NCBI GenBank assembly: GCA_013339895.1
Contig: JABACO010000007.1
Coordinates: forward strand, 12,369,477 to 12,433,476
From: Ephydatia muelleri
Taxonomy: Eukaryota; Porifera; Demospongiae; Spongillida; Spongillidae
DNA length: 64,000 bases
Direction: 5' to 3'
Positions 11,580 through 23,024 of this stretch are shown piece after piece. The stretch's first letter is position 1, and every line of letters starts with the position of its first letter. Below the pieces are notes generated by a model. It had not been told where the DNA came from. It worked only from the letters and a program-made list of their open reading frames with translations, and did not search any database. The translations under genes and the position numbers were made by a program.

Positions 11580-12485
11580 TATAAAATTTTGATTTCAAAC
11601 CGAGGGGGGGGGGCAAAAAATATTTCTTAAACACCCATCATCAGATTTCTTAATGAGGGTACCACCACCCCCCTACGCCCCTTTCTCACTCACGCGTAAC
11701 CACAATTAGCACTGAAATAACAATGAATACATAAATTCTGCACTCCATGAGCTGCAAATGCCCAGTTGTGAACGAACGGTGCAGGTACATCAGGCAAATA
11801 CCCCAGACATAACGGCTTAGGCAACAACTGGTTTTGATCTGATACACTAGGGACGCACGCTATGGCAATGGATTCATGCAGTGCAACGCCAACGGGTATC
11901 CCTGTAGTTGTACTACAAGCCGCACTTGCTGCGCTCGTGCACAGGAGTCGCTGCCTTTTATCTGCAGGGGGCTCCGATTCCTGCATTTGATGCTGGTTAA
12001 CCGCTGCGGTAAATTCCCTTTTGCATCATAATGCCGTTGCACGTTAACGAATAACGCTTGCCACACCTATCACAATCCATATTCAAGTACGACGTTCATC
12101 ATTGGTTAATTATTAAAGCTGCCACTAAGGGGTTAAATGTTAAAATCGTTTGCTGCCGAGTTTGTGAGTGTCTAGCGATTGCGTGTGTGATATCAGTGAA
12201 ATTCTTTTGCTGAGAGAATAGATTCATGCAACTCCCGCGTGAATTTGAAGTGAAAGAAGAAAGATAAAAAAACACATGAATTCGCTTTAAATATTTTTAA
12301 AATCAATTTTAGCAGGGGGTACCACCCCCTACGCCCCCTTTTTCAATCCATCATATCTTTTTTCTTTAAAGTCCGATTTTAATTAACAGATTCTTAATCT
12401 TCATTTTAAACTCTACAATATTGGATGATGGGGTCCGTACAGATTTTCTTGCCCCCCCCCTCGTTTCAAACTGAGCTCATGGGAA
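11580..12485. mobile_element. Inverted-repeat-bounded segment, possible non-autonomous transposon
   Basis: Both edges carry an inverted pair of words: TTTCAAACCGAGGGGGGG with nearby TACCACC and CTACGCCCC on the left, and CCCCCCCTCGTTTCAAACTG with TACCACCCCCTACGCCCC on the right. The pattern is partly inverted and partly direct, so the exact ends are unclear. The enclosed 11690-12066 holds two overlapping minus-strand frames with no recognised domain. Confidence 0.35.
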
Positions 12486-12524
12486 ATAAAGGTGTCCCGT
12501 ATTGAGATAAGCAGTGGCTGTTGG

Positions 12525-12607
12525 CCAAATCCAGTATGCTTGCAAATTGAACACACACTGACTTTGTGATTTAACACGCACACACACATGCACACACGCA
12601 TGTGTAC

Positions 12608-12661
<54 letters not shown>

Positions 12662-12801
12662 AGGTTCTGTATTTTATTTTGACTTGTGTGTTGAACTGTG
12701 TACACTGTGGGTAGATTGATCTAGATAGCAGTGCCTGGTTAGCTATTCAGTATGCCATATCCAGTATGCTTGCAAATTGAACCCACACTGACTTTGTGAT
12801 T
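12525..12801. repeat. Direct repeat flanking a CA microsatellite, running into the gap
   Basis: A roughly 50-bp block with the words CAGTATGCTTGCAAATTGAA and GACTTTGTGATT occurs at about 12525-12572 and again at 12760-12801, directly before the Ns. Between the copies is (CA)n/(CACACGCG)n. The repeat next to the gap suggests the assembler stopped in a tandem array. Confidence 0.75.
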
Positions 12802-12901
12802 NNNNNNNNNNNNNNNNNNNNNNNNNNNNNNNNNNNNNNNNNNNNNNNNNNNNNNNNNNNNNNNNNNNNNNNNNNNNNNNNNNNNNNNNNNNNNNNNNNN
12901 N
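12802..12901. other. Scaffold gap of exactly 100 N
   Basis: Exactly 100 N is the conventional placeholder for a gap of unknown size. It cuts the R3HDM-like gene upstream of the first visible exon, and the missing sequence may be much longer than 100 bp. Confidence 0.98.
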
Positions 12902-15900
12902 CTGATGCAATGGCTGCCACCTGGTACTACAACAACATGATGGTGTACTCTGCTGTACCATCTCCATCCTACGTGCCCTATGCACAGATGATGCAGCAAC
13001 CGGTTTTTCCAGTCAGTCCAGTGGGTGGGCGGTACCCTGTAGTTGGGACACCCGGGCTTCAGCCGGCAAACATTTCGCCCATTGTGGGTCAGCCGGCGTT
13101 GAGGCTGCCATTTAATGTGTCATCGGATCAGCTGGGGTCGCCCTCTCATCCTGGGGGTGTGACCCTTATTCGGCCAGTTCCTCAGCAAGCATCTCCAATT
13201 GGGGTTAGTGGTGTTGTGCGTGGCTTTGTACTGTTATGTTTTGGTGTGTACTTTTGTTAGGCGTGTGACTGTGTACTGTTATGTGTGAGTGTGTGTTATG
13301 TGTGGATGTGTACTGTTGTTAGGTGTGTGTGGCTACTGTTGTTAGGTGTGTGTGACTGTGTACTGTTAGCTGGTGATTGTGGACTGTTAGGTATGGGTGT
13401 ATTTCTCATTAACAGTATCCTATTAAATTGCTATGTGGATTAAGAAATTCGGAATTTATGTGATAATCAACCCTTTCAGAGCATAAGGGTCAATCTTAAA
13501 TAATCCATGTGTCTGAGTTTCAGAAACAAAATATATCCATGAACTAAACATACTAACATACGTAAGAATATAAATTATTAACTCTTGACTTCAATGATTT
13601 CATGCGTATGAGTTGACCACAATTCTAACCACTTATGTAAACAATGACTATTATCTTTTTCTATGTAAGAGCCTTTGTGACATGTTCACAGCTGGCATCT
13701 ATAGCTACCTACCTATTTTTCAAATTCAGCTTAGGAACAGAAAAGTTAGTGCCAATATCAATTTGAAGCCTAGATTTTACTACCAATTATAAACGGACAC
13801 TTTTTTCTATGAAGCAATATTAAGTACCTAGTCTTAGTGTCCTATGTTCAAGATTGCTAGATGGAATGCCAAGTTGTTATTGAACTGCATTGCTCTGAAG
13901 TACAAATGTAGATGACTCTTAAGAATCCTTACAAAGGTGATAATTAACCGCTAGCAAAACATATAAGTGGGTGTGGCACTATAGTATGTCATTGCCCGCT
14001 CAAGCCTGCGGATGCAAAGTCCTTACAAAGTGACAATTAACCACAATGCCTGCATGTACAAACAATGAACTTCCTTTAGTGCTAGCAGCTTCCTTCCTAA
14101 AATAAGAAACGTTCAGCATTCAAGGACGAATGTGATTGGCATGCACGTGGTGCAATGACCAACTTGGGGGGGGGGGGGGGGGGAAGTGTGCAATCAGTAG
14201 AAATAAAGCCATCAAAATAGTGACACGAATTATAATTAGGAACCTTTGCCTCCAACGTCCTTATCCTTTAAACTGTCTTTGAATGATGTTTAATGAATGT
14301 TATGTTATAAATGTGTATTATATAGTATAGTTATCAGAGTCACTCTGAATGGTCTCTACAGACAAGGATGCTGTATAATCTGGTGTACATGTTAGCCGAA
14401 TGAGAACAATGCATCGGCAGGCTGCATTGGCACTTACTTTTCTGTTCCTAAGCTGAATTTGAAAGATAGGAAGGTAGCTATAGATGCCAGCTGTGCATGT
14501 AAAAAAAAAAGGTCACAAAGGCTCTTACGTAGAAAAAGATAAGTCATTGTTTACATAAATGGTTTGAATTGTGGTCAACTCATAACGCATGAAATCATTG
14601 AAGTCAAGAGTTAACAATTTATATTCTTACGTATGTTAGTATGTTTAGTTCATGGATATATTTTGTTTCTGAAACTCAGACACATGTGTGATGTAATGGT
14701 TAAGATTGACCCATAAGCAATGTCAAAGTCACATGTATCCATGATACATGCGCAGTTATATGTACATGTAGATAAATTTGTGTTACAGACATCAGCCCAA
14801 CTTTGTTACTAATAAACACTGATTTTTGATAGCTCGTAATATGTGCAGGGTGTCATACAATGAAGGAACTTTCATTATATATCAGTTATTACAAGTTAAA
14901 GGACATTAAAAGTTGTGTTTTTTAAAGATTAAACAAAATTAAATTTTGTATTCTAACAGTCTGAAAATTGTCTTCAACGTAGTGCCTCTTACGCACTGAG
15001 AATCAGAATATTAGTCATGGAATTAAGAGGCTTTGAATATTTATTTCTAAAGCCGTTCATTTCAACACATGTGTTACAATTTTATTGCATGTACTGGAAT
15101 TTTATTTTATAATGTTTGTCCTAGGTTTCATTTTGTGGAAACGATCCCAAATGAAATTAGTAATCGATTAGACACAACAAATAAATTATTTGACATCTGG
15201 TCAGTTATGAAATATGGTTGATGTGTTCAATTCAAAAAGTTCATTCATTAGTAAATGGCCACCCAAAGTCTAGTAATTGATTAAATGTTCTTATGTTTGT
15301 ACCTAAAACTGGAACGTAGCATTCATTAAAAATTATTAATACATGTAGCAGTGCTTATGATAACAGTCGGACATCTGACATTTTCTGATCAATTATGAAA
15401 TTTGACCGATCAATTGTGCGCATGTGCGGTCAAGATGTCTGGAAAAAGGATGGCAGATGGCGTTGAAGGTGTTCCAGCGGGAAAAAAGGGACGACGATTC
15501 ATACGGCTCATAAGTGGATAGCTGAAAATGAAAAGGAACTAGCGACGGCAACATGGCTTACGTATGAGCGACTCGATCGCGATAATGTAGCCGCTTTAAA
15601 ATGCAAAATTTGTACAATGTTCGAATCGAAGCTAATCGGAATGCGAAATTTCAGTCGTGCTTTTATTGATGGCTGCACGAATCTGAAAGCATCGGCTTTT
15701 AAAGAGCACGCATCATCTTTGATGCACCAAAAGTCTATGGTGCTCTATAAGAAGAGCCAATCTGTTCCCGTAACAGAATACGCTCCGATAGCGAAGGCCC
15801 TTAATACCATCTATGAACGGACTGAAGCAGTTATGGCGCGGAAGTTTGATATAGCGTACACCATTTGTAAGGAAGGATTTGCTTTCACAAATATGTCTAT

Positions 15901-18900
15901 TTTATGTGAGCTACAGGAGAAGCATGGTGTGGATTTGGGGTCACCTGGGGTATAAAAACAACATTGCCTGTACTGAATTTGTACACTACATCGGTATGGC
16001 TCTAAGAGAAGAGCTTGTTTAAACGTATGTCCGACCAAAAATATAAACTGTCCGACCAAGATTGCCATGATCTGACACAAATGTCAGGTCAATGTTATAT
16101 TCTTATCATAAGCACTGTGTAGATATTTAGAAATCAACCAAGTTGCAGTGAACTACAATGTATCGGGTAATGTCATTGTATGACAGCTTATTATTTATGC
16201 ATGCTAAAGTTGTGTTTTTTACACTGTAAATAAATACTACCATTGTAGAGTTGGCCATATATTGAGTTACGTAATTGTTCATGTAACTGAATTGTTTTTT
16301 GTTTTCTTTAAATCTAATTCAGTAGGGTTGTTATGTGCGTCATCCTTTTCGTACCGAAAGGTTTTCTATGCATAACTTTGTGGGCTAGTGTAGATTGGTC
16401 AATATGGCAGTACAGGGTCGATCATTTTTATCATGTTGAGTGAATTTATTAGCCGATACTGATTTATACGCTATTCTGGTACTGACTCGTCTGTTCTGGG
16501 AGATGCTGTTGTTGCCAATAATCACATTATCTGTCCCTGAGTGTGCTGGACTCATTTGATACTATAGGTATAGTTTTTGTGCGTATCTTTCCTAACCTCT
16601 TTATCCACTTCTTGTAATTAGTGCCATCTTCAATCTCAGTCTTCTAAGGCTTCTGTCATCCTTTTAAGCTTTATTTTCTCTTATCCTATGGTTGTGCTTC
16701 TTGACACAACTCACCTGTGCAAACTACTTTTGTCGCCAATTGTCTACTGGTGACATCGAAATTGTAGTGCATTATAAAAAGGATAATTTTTGTCAATAGA
16801 ATGCATTTGAAACTAATGAATTACCATTCTTTTCATTATGGAATTCGTACAATGTTTGTAACAAATGTTCAGTTACAGTTTATACTACTGAATAATTCCA
16901 TTCCTTATAAGCGACACAGTCACGGATAACGTTTTAATAATTGTATTGCTTATAACTGACAGTGGCAGGTAAACCATTAATACTCTCAAAGATTTGATGT
17001 TCCAGCACATGATTATGAGTAGTTTTGCATATTTACATGTAGAAATTTATCTTTTTATACAGTATAGGTCAATTAAACGTTAGGACAACCGAAATTTTTA
17101 CGAACGTAATGTAATTTACTTACTACTTTTGTAATGGAATATCTTTGCCTTCCGTCTAAACGGTAACGGATTACGTTCAATACAAATGAACAACGTAGCG
17201 ATGGAAACGGACATGCGTATATGTCTTGTTCGCAAGGCAGGTGCACGCCTGATCAATTCACAAACAACAAATCAGTTTGCAGCAGGCCTATTATGCGTCC
17301 TTAGATCCCTTACAAACTGTCGCATGCATGCAGTCTATACCCCTATATAACGGAATTGACAGAATTGATCGCCACTAGTGCCTCACTTCACGCGTAATCT
17401 TGACCTGACCCAGGACGTCGTGAAATGCATCCTGTTTTAGCTACCCATAAAAGAAATTTGTAAAAACCAACCTCACTGGCACGTATACCCTCATTTAGCA
17501 ACAGGTTTCTAATCCTGCGCGCCTTACGCCCCTGTTCGTGGTAGAACAGAATCCTTTGTTTCAAGTACGTTGTGCCCCGTGGTATGATGTTTACATGTCA
17601 ATATGTCGACATCATCGTTAGCTTGTTCACTTTTACCGTGCTTAAGAATTGCATTTTGCGAACGTAACGGAATGCGATAGTAGCGGTTGACGTGGTCCTA
17701 ACTTTCTATTGACCTATACTGTATAGGCAGTATCTGTAAATGGTTATTAATGACCAATACCCACTGATATATGTATGTGGTGGATTAGTAAATTTTGTTC
17801 TATTTGTGGGACACTGTATACTGTATCTGGATGCAGTCAAGGATTGGTTTTTGTAATTATGAATTCAATGTGCATTAATAATAAGTTGTCATGAATTGAA
17901 CATTACTTAATGCATAGCAAATCGCTGATTTCTAAATGCTATTCATTATTGATTTGAGTAAATGTATTCATTCATTACAGTGAAAGGGTTATTGTGTACT
18001 GTGTGCCCATTGTTTTATCAACTGTACATTGTCTGTAAAGATGATCAAAGTGGGGTACCAAATGCTATCCATCCGTACATGTACACAAGTTTATCTTGTA
18101 CATGCAGCATGATACATTTAGCGTACTATACGAGACAAGAGGTTACACTGGTATTAAGTTATTGAATACAGTGTAGTTTACATGCATTGTCTGTAAACGG
18201 AGTACAGTAGAACGTTTTAACATACAGATTATCATATTTAATGGGTTTTTTTCTCCAGCTTTCAGGCAAGCCAGAGGGCTTCCAATGGAGTGCATCCTTA
18301 CAAGGTTACCCATTCCAACAGACCCCTCTGGCTCTCACCCCCACGAGTCCCCACCCTCCCCCGACAGCCTTCACCACCTATATCCCCATGGCCTCAGGCA
18401 GTGGTCTGACGGCAGAGCAGCAGATGCACCTGGAGCAACAGATGGAGGCGCTCAATGTAGGCAATGAAGGGGGTGACCACGGCAGCATGGAAGCGAGCGG
18501 CGTCTACCAAGGGGGTCAGCATCAGGGGGGTGAGGCCCAAGCGGGCAGCGGAGTTGGTGCGGGGGGTCAAGAGGCGGGGATCGTTGTATCGCAGGCTCTT
18601 GGAGCGGGCAGTTTTAATGGAGAGTCTGGGGAAGGGCTATGGTCACCTCGCAATGGTGTGTATCAAGCCAACCCATACGCCTTCATTTCCAATGCACAAG
18701 GGCAGATGATGAGCCCCACACAGGTTGGTGGTTCCATCCACTTTTTGTCGCCCGGTGGTCACATCCTTACTTCCCAGGATGGTCAGATGATCCACTCGGG
18801 TCAGATGTTGCACTTCACTGTGCCTGGTCAGCAGGGGCAACGCCCACCTACCACGCCCACACTTGGTCCTCTTGCTCTCCAGTCTCATGGCCACCACCAC

Positions 18901-20014
18901 TTCTCCCCGCACACCCAAAGCCCAGTTCAGATCCTCGGCCACACTCTGGGGACCAGCCTGTTTTCCCCTCCCCCCTCGAGTGGTAGTCCCCATGGCATAT
19001 TTGTCAATTCCCAGACAAGTGCCGGGAAAGTTTTTGGCGTAGGTCCCCCTGGTTCCCCCGCCAGGGCTCCTGTAGGTAGCGGGGTGAGACTTCGTCGATA
19101 TGACTCACCGAAGCATGGCCACGCCCATATTGGGGGTGAGGTTCCTGTATCAGTGGCTCCTTCTCATCCTCCTGCCATGTCACCAGTGGATAGTCCTCCA
19201 TTGCAGCAGAAACCAGTGTCCAAGCTGAGCACTAGTGGATCAAGCCCTGTGTCCGGGGGGAGTCCCTCTGGCTTCCCGTCTCCCCAGCTACCCCCCAGGC
19301 TGGTCCAGCAGCAACAGCAGCAGCAGCTAAAAAACACAGGCACTCGTTACCAGAACCAGCGACATCCGGCCAACAGGGGTGTGGTCTCTGCTGCTAAGCC
19401 TGCGACTGTGGAAACGAGTCCAACACAGTTTGCAACGGGTGGGGTGGGCTCTAAAAAGGAACCTCTGCTTCCGACACCTCCGTCCAGTCTCAAGATGAAA
19501 TTGGATACTAACTTGACATGTGAGTTTGTGGCATCAATGATGTCCCAATTTCCCCAAGTGTGTTCACATCCATTAATGTGTGTATTCCATTCTCTGTAAA
19601 GGTATACTAATTTGTATGTGATTGCTGTGTTTCCTAATTGTCATTATTATAGTTTGGTACAAGTCATCTGCTTCAATGTGTTTCCAGCCAGGCTATTGGA
19701 GTTAATTGTAATCAGTCCTTCTCTTTTTGGTAGGTGGGGTGCCTCTGAATGTAATGGAGATTCTGAAGTTTCCTGCCGAAGGATCACCTGAGCTGAAGCA
19801 AGCCATGCAGAGGCTGACAGATCTGGGTGTGTTGGAACTGAAGAGCACTTCAAGGAGTGGGAAAAGAGGAGATTCCATCAATATTGCCATCTTCGACTCT
19901 CCCGAGAGTGCAGCCAAGGCCTTACATCAGCAATGTTCGCTGTTCACATTGTCCATACCACAAAGCAACCATGCCAAAGGCATTTTGTCTTTGATAGATA
20001 TGGGCACTCCCTAA
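12902..20014 (+). CDS. R3H-domain-containing protein 1/2-like, C-terminal part
   Basis: Three exons are supported: 12902 (partial, at the gap) to 13203, 18259-19519 and 19734-20014, in consistent phase, with donors GTTAGT and GTGAGT and acceptors CTCCAG and GGTAG. About 613 residues are visible. The first part is Tyr/Pro/Met-rich (YYNNMMVYSAVPSP, recalling the YYSVIPP region of R3HDM proteins). The middle is Gly/Pro/Ser/Gln-rich and disordered, with a short polyQ run. The last 90 residues form the conserved tail: VMEILKFPAEG, a helix, NIAIFDSPESAAKAL, then LFTLSIPQSNHAKG. This tail matches the pattern VLEVTDLPEG..AVFPSPLAAQNA..FKLRMAKKNYD of vertebrate R3HDM1/2. The N-terminal R3H and SUZ domains, which bind nucleic acid in this family, must lie in or beyond the gap. 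The protein is probably cytoplasmic and RNA-associated. Confidence 0.65.
13260..13400. repeat. TG-rich minisatellite inside the intron
   Basis: Short imperfect units containing GTGTGACTGTGTACTGTTA and GTTAGGTGTGTGTG repeat about five times just after the donor site. It is non-coding. Confidence 0.7.
13484..14716. mobile_element. Fold-back (long inverted repeat) element in the R3HDM-like intron
   Basis: Inverted arms of roughly 280 bp run inward from GCATAAGGGTCAATCTTA at about 13484 and its partner ending near 14716. The arms share long near-identical stretches, for example the blocks around 13520-13580 against 14630-14690, and 13700-13750 against 14440-14500. The spacer has no coding capacity and a poly-G run at about 14165-14183. 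It is non-autonomous, and no target duplication could be fixed. Confidence 0.8.
15431..16020 (+). pseudogene. hAT-type transposase N-terminal fragment (ZNF862/C17orf113-like)
   Basis: An open frame reads a TTF/BED-like zinc-finger region: LKCKICTMFESK, GMRNFSRAFIDGCTNLKASA, then KEHASSLMHQKS. These give the Cys-Cys..His-His arrangement of the N-terminal finger in ZNF862-like hAT transposases. It continues with a helical region ending EKHGVDLG. The sequence then continues in another frame (NIACTEFVHYIGMALREEL, 15960-16017), so one frameshift lies near 15945. The catalytic RNase H-like core and C-terminal dimerisation region are absent. It sits in the intron of the R3HDM-like gene on the same strand. 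It is most likely a truncated transposon copy rather than an alternative exon. Confidence 0.55.
16021..17050. other. Intronic AT-rich sequence, no feature seen
   Basis: Part of the 5-kb intron. No open frame, terminal inverted repeat or RNA gene was recognised. Confidence 0.4.
17058..17722. mobile_element. MITE with Tc1/mariner-like ends
   Basis: Imperfect terminal inverted repeats of about 45 bp start CAGTATAGGTCAAT on the left and end as its reverse complement on the right, with a shared GTTAGGAC word inside both. Each end is flanked by TA, the target duplication of the Tc1/mariner group, whose elements often start with CAGT. The 665-bp element is non-coding and lies in the R3HDM-like intron. 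Confidence 0.6.
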
Positions 20015-20675
20015 AATGAGTGGTGTTAAATTGTAGTTGTATTTGCAAAGCTCTTTTTTTTTTTTTTTTTAATTTGTGCCTTTTTGTTAAATTGTTGCTA
20101 AGTTGCAGCACTGTGTTACATGTATATACATGCCTTTTCTTTTTTCTTTTTTCAATTTTCGTCGTATTGTAAATACACTCGTAGTATTGTAGAGCGTGCC
20201 ACTTCAGTGACATTGTGCACACACATGACATGAGCACACACATTGCACATATATTTGTACCAAACAATTGAGAAACATGGTTCAACATCATCCCTTGCTC
20301 GTGTTAGGGTGGGTAAATACATGTATCACAGCTCTTTTGCACACACAACTGTTACACCATTCATGCATGGTGATGTTAAGGCAACCTACACAAGAAAACA
20401 TATTTACATGATGTTGACAATATGTCGACAGTATGTTCATGATTACATCATTATGACAGTGCAAATCACTGTTTATTCAAGCATTGCGATCGTATACGGA
20501 AGATATTTTTGTAAAGCATTCATACCTATTGTCATGCTAGCGCTTAGATTTCGTATATGACGCGTAGAAGTTTTGGCTTGACAATGTAAAAGTTGCAGCT
20601 GTCGAGCGGGAAAGTTCAGTTACGTCATATTTTATCGCCTTAAGAGGGTCGTTTGTGAAAAGCAAAACGGCGCTG
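20015..20675. other. 3' flank of the R3HDM-like gene
   Basis: Sequence after the stop codon includes a poly-T run at 20047-20066 and AT-rich sequence, probably 3' UTR plus spacer. I saw no unmistakable AATAAA close to the stop. Towards 20560-20680 the sequence becomes CpG-richer, which could mark a start region for the next transcript. Confidence 0.3.
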
Positions 20676-20712
20676 ATGAAGACGAGGGCGGATAAGAGGA
20701 CTTTTGTGCCTG
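20676..20712 (+). CDS. Possible short first coding exon
   Basis: An ATG opens MKTRADKRTFVPG and is followed directly by a good donor (TG/GTATGT). It lies in a locally CpG-richer stretch just downstream of the R3HDM-like gene, as expected for a promoter-proximal exon. No matching downstream exon could be assigned. It could be chance. Confidence 0.2.
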
Positions 20713-21380
20713 GTATGTTACACGATTTCTATTGCTCATCTACGCTTAGGATGTGATTGGAACGTACTTGGTTCGCTAAATATAGTCGTGTTTATGTAAA
20801 TACGCCGCCATTTTGATTTGATACTAAGCAGGATTGCTACGAAGGCTGAAGTACATTTTACACAACCTAAGCGTAACTTTGTCCAGCGTGTAGGGCTCTA
20901 ACATAATATGGCATTTATTGCTTGATCCGTGCATTGCTTTATCGCCGCCACTATCGCTCGATGGCTAATTGTTACCAATACGTACGCTTGCAAGTAAACG
21001 AACAACACTATTAGGTGGACATATATATATATAGCATTATTAGTTTGACCCCAATGCAACATGTTATATGGCTTTTACACTTTATGAAAGGTTAAGTATG
21101 TACGGTCTGGGTACGAGACACGACCCCTGAGTGTTTAATGTTAATTTTCAGCTATTATCAACTAGTTATCTCATTTTGCTTGCGCGTGCACCTCTTTCGT
21201 ATATCAATTTTGGCTTAGTTCGTTCGGTTCCGTTGATCGTGACACACTAACAGTTCCTGCATGCAGAAAGCTGCCAACGTCAGGTAACGGGTATGCATAT
21301 CATGTACATGTATCTTTTCTGTTTTACTTGTAAATTTAACAGCATTACTAAAGGCTAGCTGGTCAATCCGTTTAATAATA

Positions 21381-21521
21381 ATGGGCCGTCGAGAGCAGCG
21401 AGAAAGGGAGAGGAAAAGAGCTGCAGCTAGCTGCTGTAGCCTTGACAATTTCCTACCCGGTCCCTCGAAGAAAAAAACCTGCACAGCTGCAATCACTTTA
21501 CCTGTTATCGAGCCAGTGCAA
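21381..21521 (+). CDS. Possible coding exon, basic and Ser/Cys-containing
   Basis: A frame of 47 codons (MGRREQRERERKRAAA...) is preceded by an acceptor-like TTTAACAG at about 21345 and ends exactly at a GTGAGT donor. The highly basic start followed by a LDNFL block resembles the N-terminus of some hAT transposases, but it could also be a host exon. The copy is cut off 120 bp later by a fold-back element. The function is unknown. Confidence 0.25.
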
Positions 21522-21640
21522 GTGAGTAGTATTATCATATGTGACAATTGATATATTTAGGATGGCCGAAGAAATTGATCTTATGATATTATTAAGAGTT
21601 ACTTTTGTATATTTTAACAATTGTGCGTAACTTAACTAAA

Positions 21641-23024
21641 TATGGAACGTTCTATACGAAAATGGGTCTTGTGGATTTTATTTTATAACATAACATTAAA
21701 ATCGATATATCAATTAACGCTATCGGGTTCCTATTTTTAACACAACATACCACACCATTACTATATGTGAAAATCTATTTTGGTGTCTTACACATGCGGG
21801 GTACCGACGCTACAAGGTCCGATACCCTGTAGGGTTCAAAACGGCCACACCTTCAGGTAGGAGTGTCCAAATCGGTTCAAAATAGGTACCTATGTAGAAG
21901 GGTCCTACCGCTATTGATTTGTTCTGTTCGTTATTTTTTGCTTTATCGGTTATGGAGATACAAGTGTGCAAAGAAATTGCATATTTCCCGGGCGTTACGC
22001 GCCATTAACGTATTACGAGGACGTCCTCGAAGCCAGTCGTAATACGTTAATGGCGCGTAACGCCCGGGAAATATGCAATTTCTTTGCACACTTGTATCTC
22101 CATAACGGATAAAGTAAAAAAAAACGAACAGAACAAATCAATAGCGGTAGGACCCTTCTACATAGGTACCTATTTTGAACCGATTTGGACACTCCTACCT
22201 GAAGATGTGGCCGTTTTGAACCCTACAGGGTATCGGACCTTGTAGCGCCGGTACCCCGCATGTGTAAGACACCAAAATAGATTTTCACATATAGTAATGG
22301 TGTGGTATGTTGTGTTAAAAATAGGAACCCGATAGCGTTAATATTTCGGAAGATATATCGATTTAAATTTCTCGGACACCACGCTTTAACATGCAAATGT
22401 GGGGGTGATGCTGTATTACGCCATAATGCACTCAGGGACACTTTAGTGCACTTCCTTCACCGTGCGCATGCTTCTGTCCAAGTTGAAGTTGGCGCTGGGC
22501 TCTTTCCCGACCATTCGCAGTCAAGACCTGCCGATATTCTGTTACAGAATTGGAACCTTGGGAGGCCCGTTGCCCTGGACATCTCCGTTGTCTCACCGCT
22601 AAACCCTTCAACTTTAGCTGAAGCGGGAGCAACGGTTGGTGCAGTCCTTGAGGCAACGGAGAGCAGGAAACACCAGGCCAACGATGAAAAGTGTTCAGCT
22701 CTAGGGTGGGTCTCAACCCCTCTAGCAGTTGATTCTTATGGGGCTTGGGGTAAAGAGGCTACATTGTTTTTAGCACAAGTTGCTGCTCGGCTTGCAATCC
22801 ACAAGTCCCTTCCAAAGTCACAGGCTTCTTTCGACCTGTTCTCCAACTTAAGCATTTGCTTAATTAGAGCAAATGCCAGAGCCATTCTCCGAAGAGTGTA
22901 GAACCGTACCTAATTATGTATTATGAATTTTATTAATTTTAATTCTTTATAAAATAATAAATTAAAGAATTTTATGTTATAAAATAAAATCCACAAGGCC
23001 CATTTTCATATAGAACGTTCCATA
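21641..23024. mobile_element. Composite fold-back element, copy 2, carrying a captured LINE tail
   Basis: It has the same outer inverted repeats as the element at 9952-11529: TATGGAACGTTC at 21641 and its complement ending at 23024. After the left end comes palindrome 2 (about 21716-22345), nearly identical to that of copy 1, with the same CGAGGACGTCCTCG centre near 22023. Palindrome 1 is absent. In its place are about 540 bp of a LINE C-terminal endonuclease segment, then the right outer repeat. Both copies therefore share an outer frame and one module but differ in cargo. Confidence 0.8.
22362..22901 (+). pseudogene. LINE C-terminal zinc-knuckle and restriction-like endonuclease fragment
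   Basis: The frame reads GHHALTCKCGGDAVLRHNAL, then RPADILLQNWNLGRPVALDI, SALGWVSTPLAVDSYGAWG and a closing RANARAILRRV before the stop. The His/Cys cluster followed by an R..(P/A)D..D block is what R2/NeSL-like LINEs carry after the reverse transcriptase. The same segment, diverged, occurs at 63.2-63.7 kb on the other strand. The upstream reverse transcriptase is missing, and the open frame runs back into the palindrome (from 22302), making a chimeric reading frame. It is bounded by the fold-back element on both sides. Confidence 0.6.

Noticed and set aside
18241-18258. ATG at 18241 as the start of a separate gene
   Set aside because: The bases before 18259 form a polypyrimidine tract and CTCCAG acceptor, and phase agrees with the exon ending at 13203.
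18639-18993. Open frames on both strands over the R3HDM-like exon
   Set aside because: Shadows of a GC-rich, low-complexity Gly/Pro/Ser coding exon.
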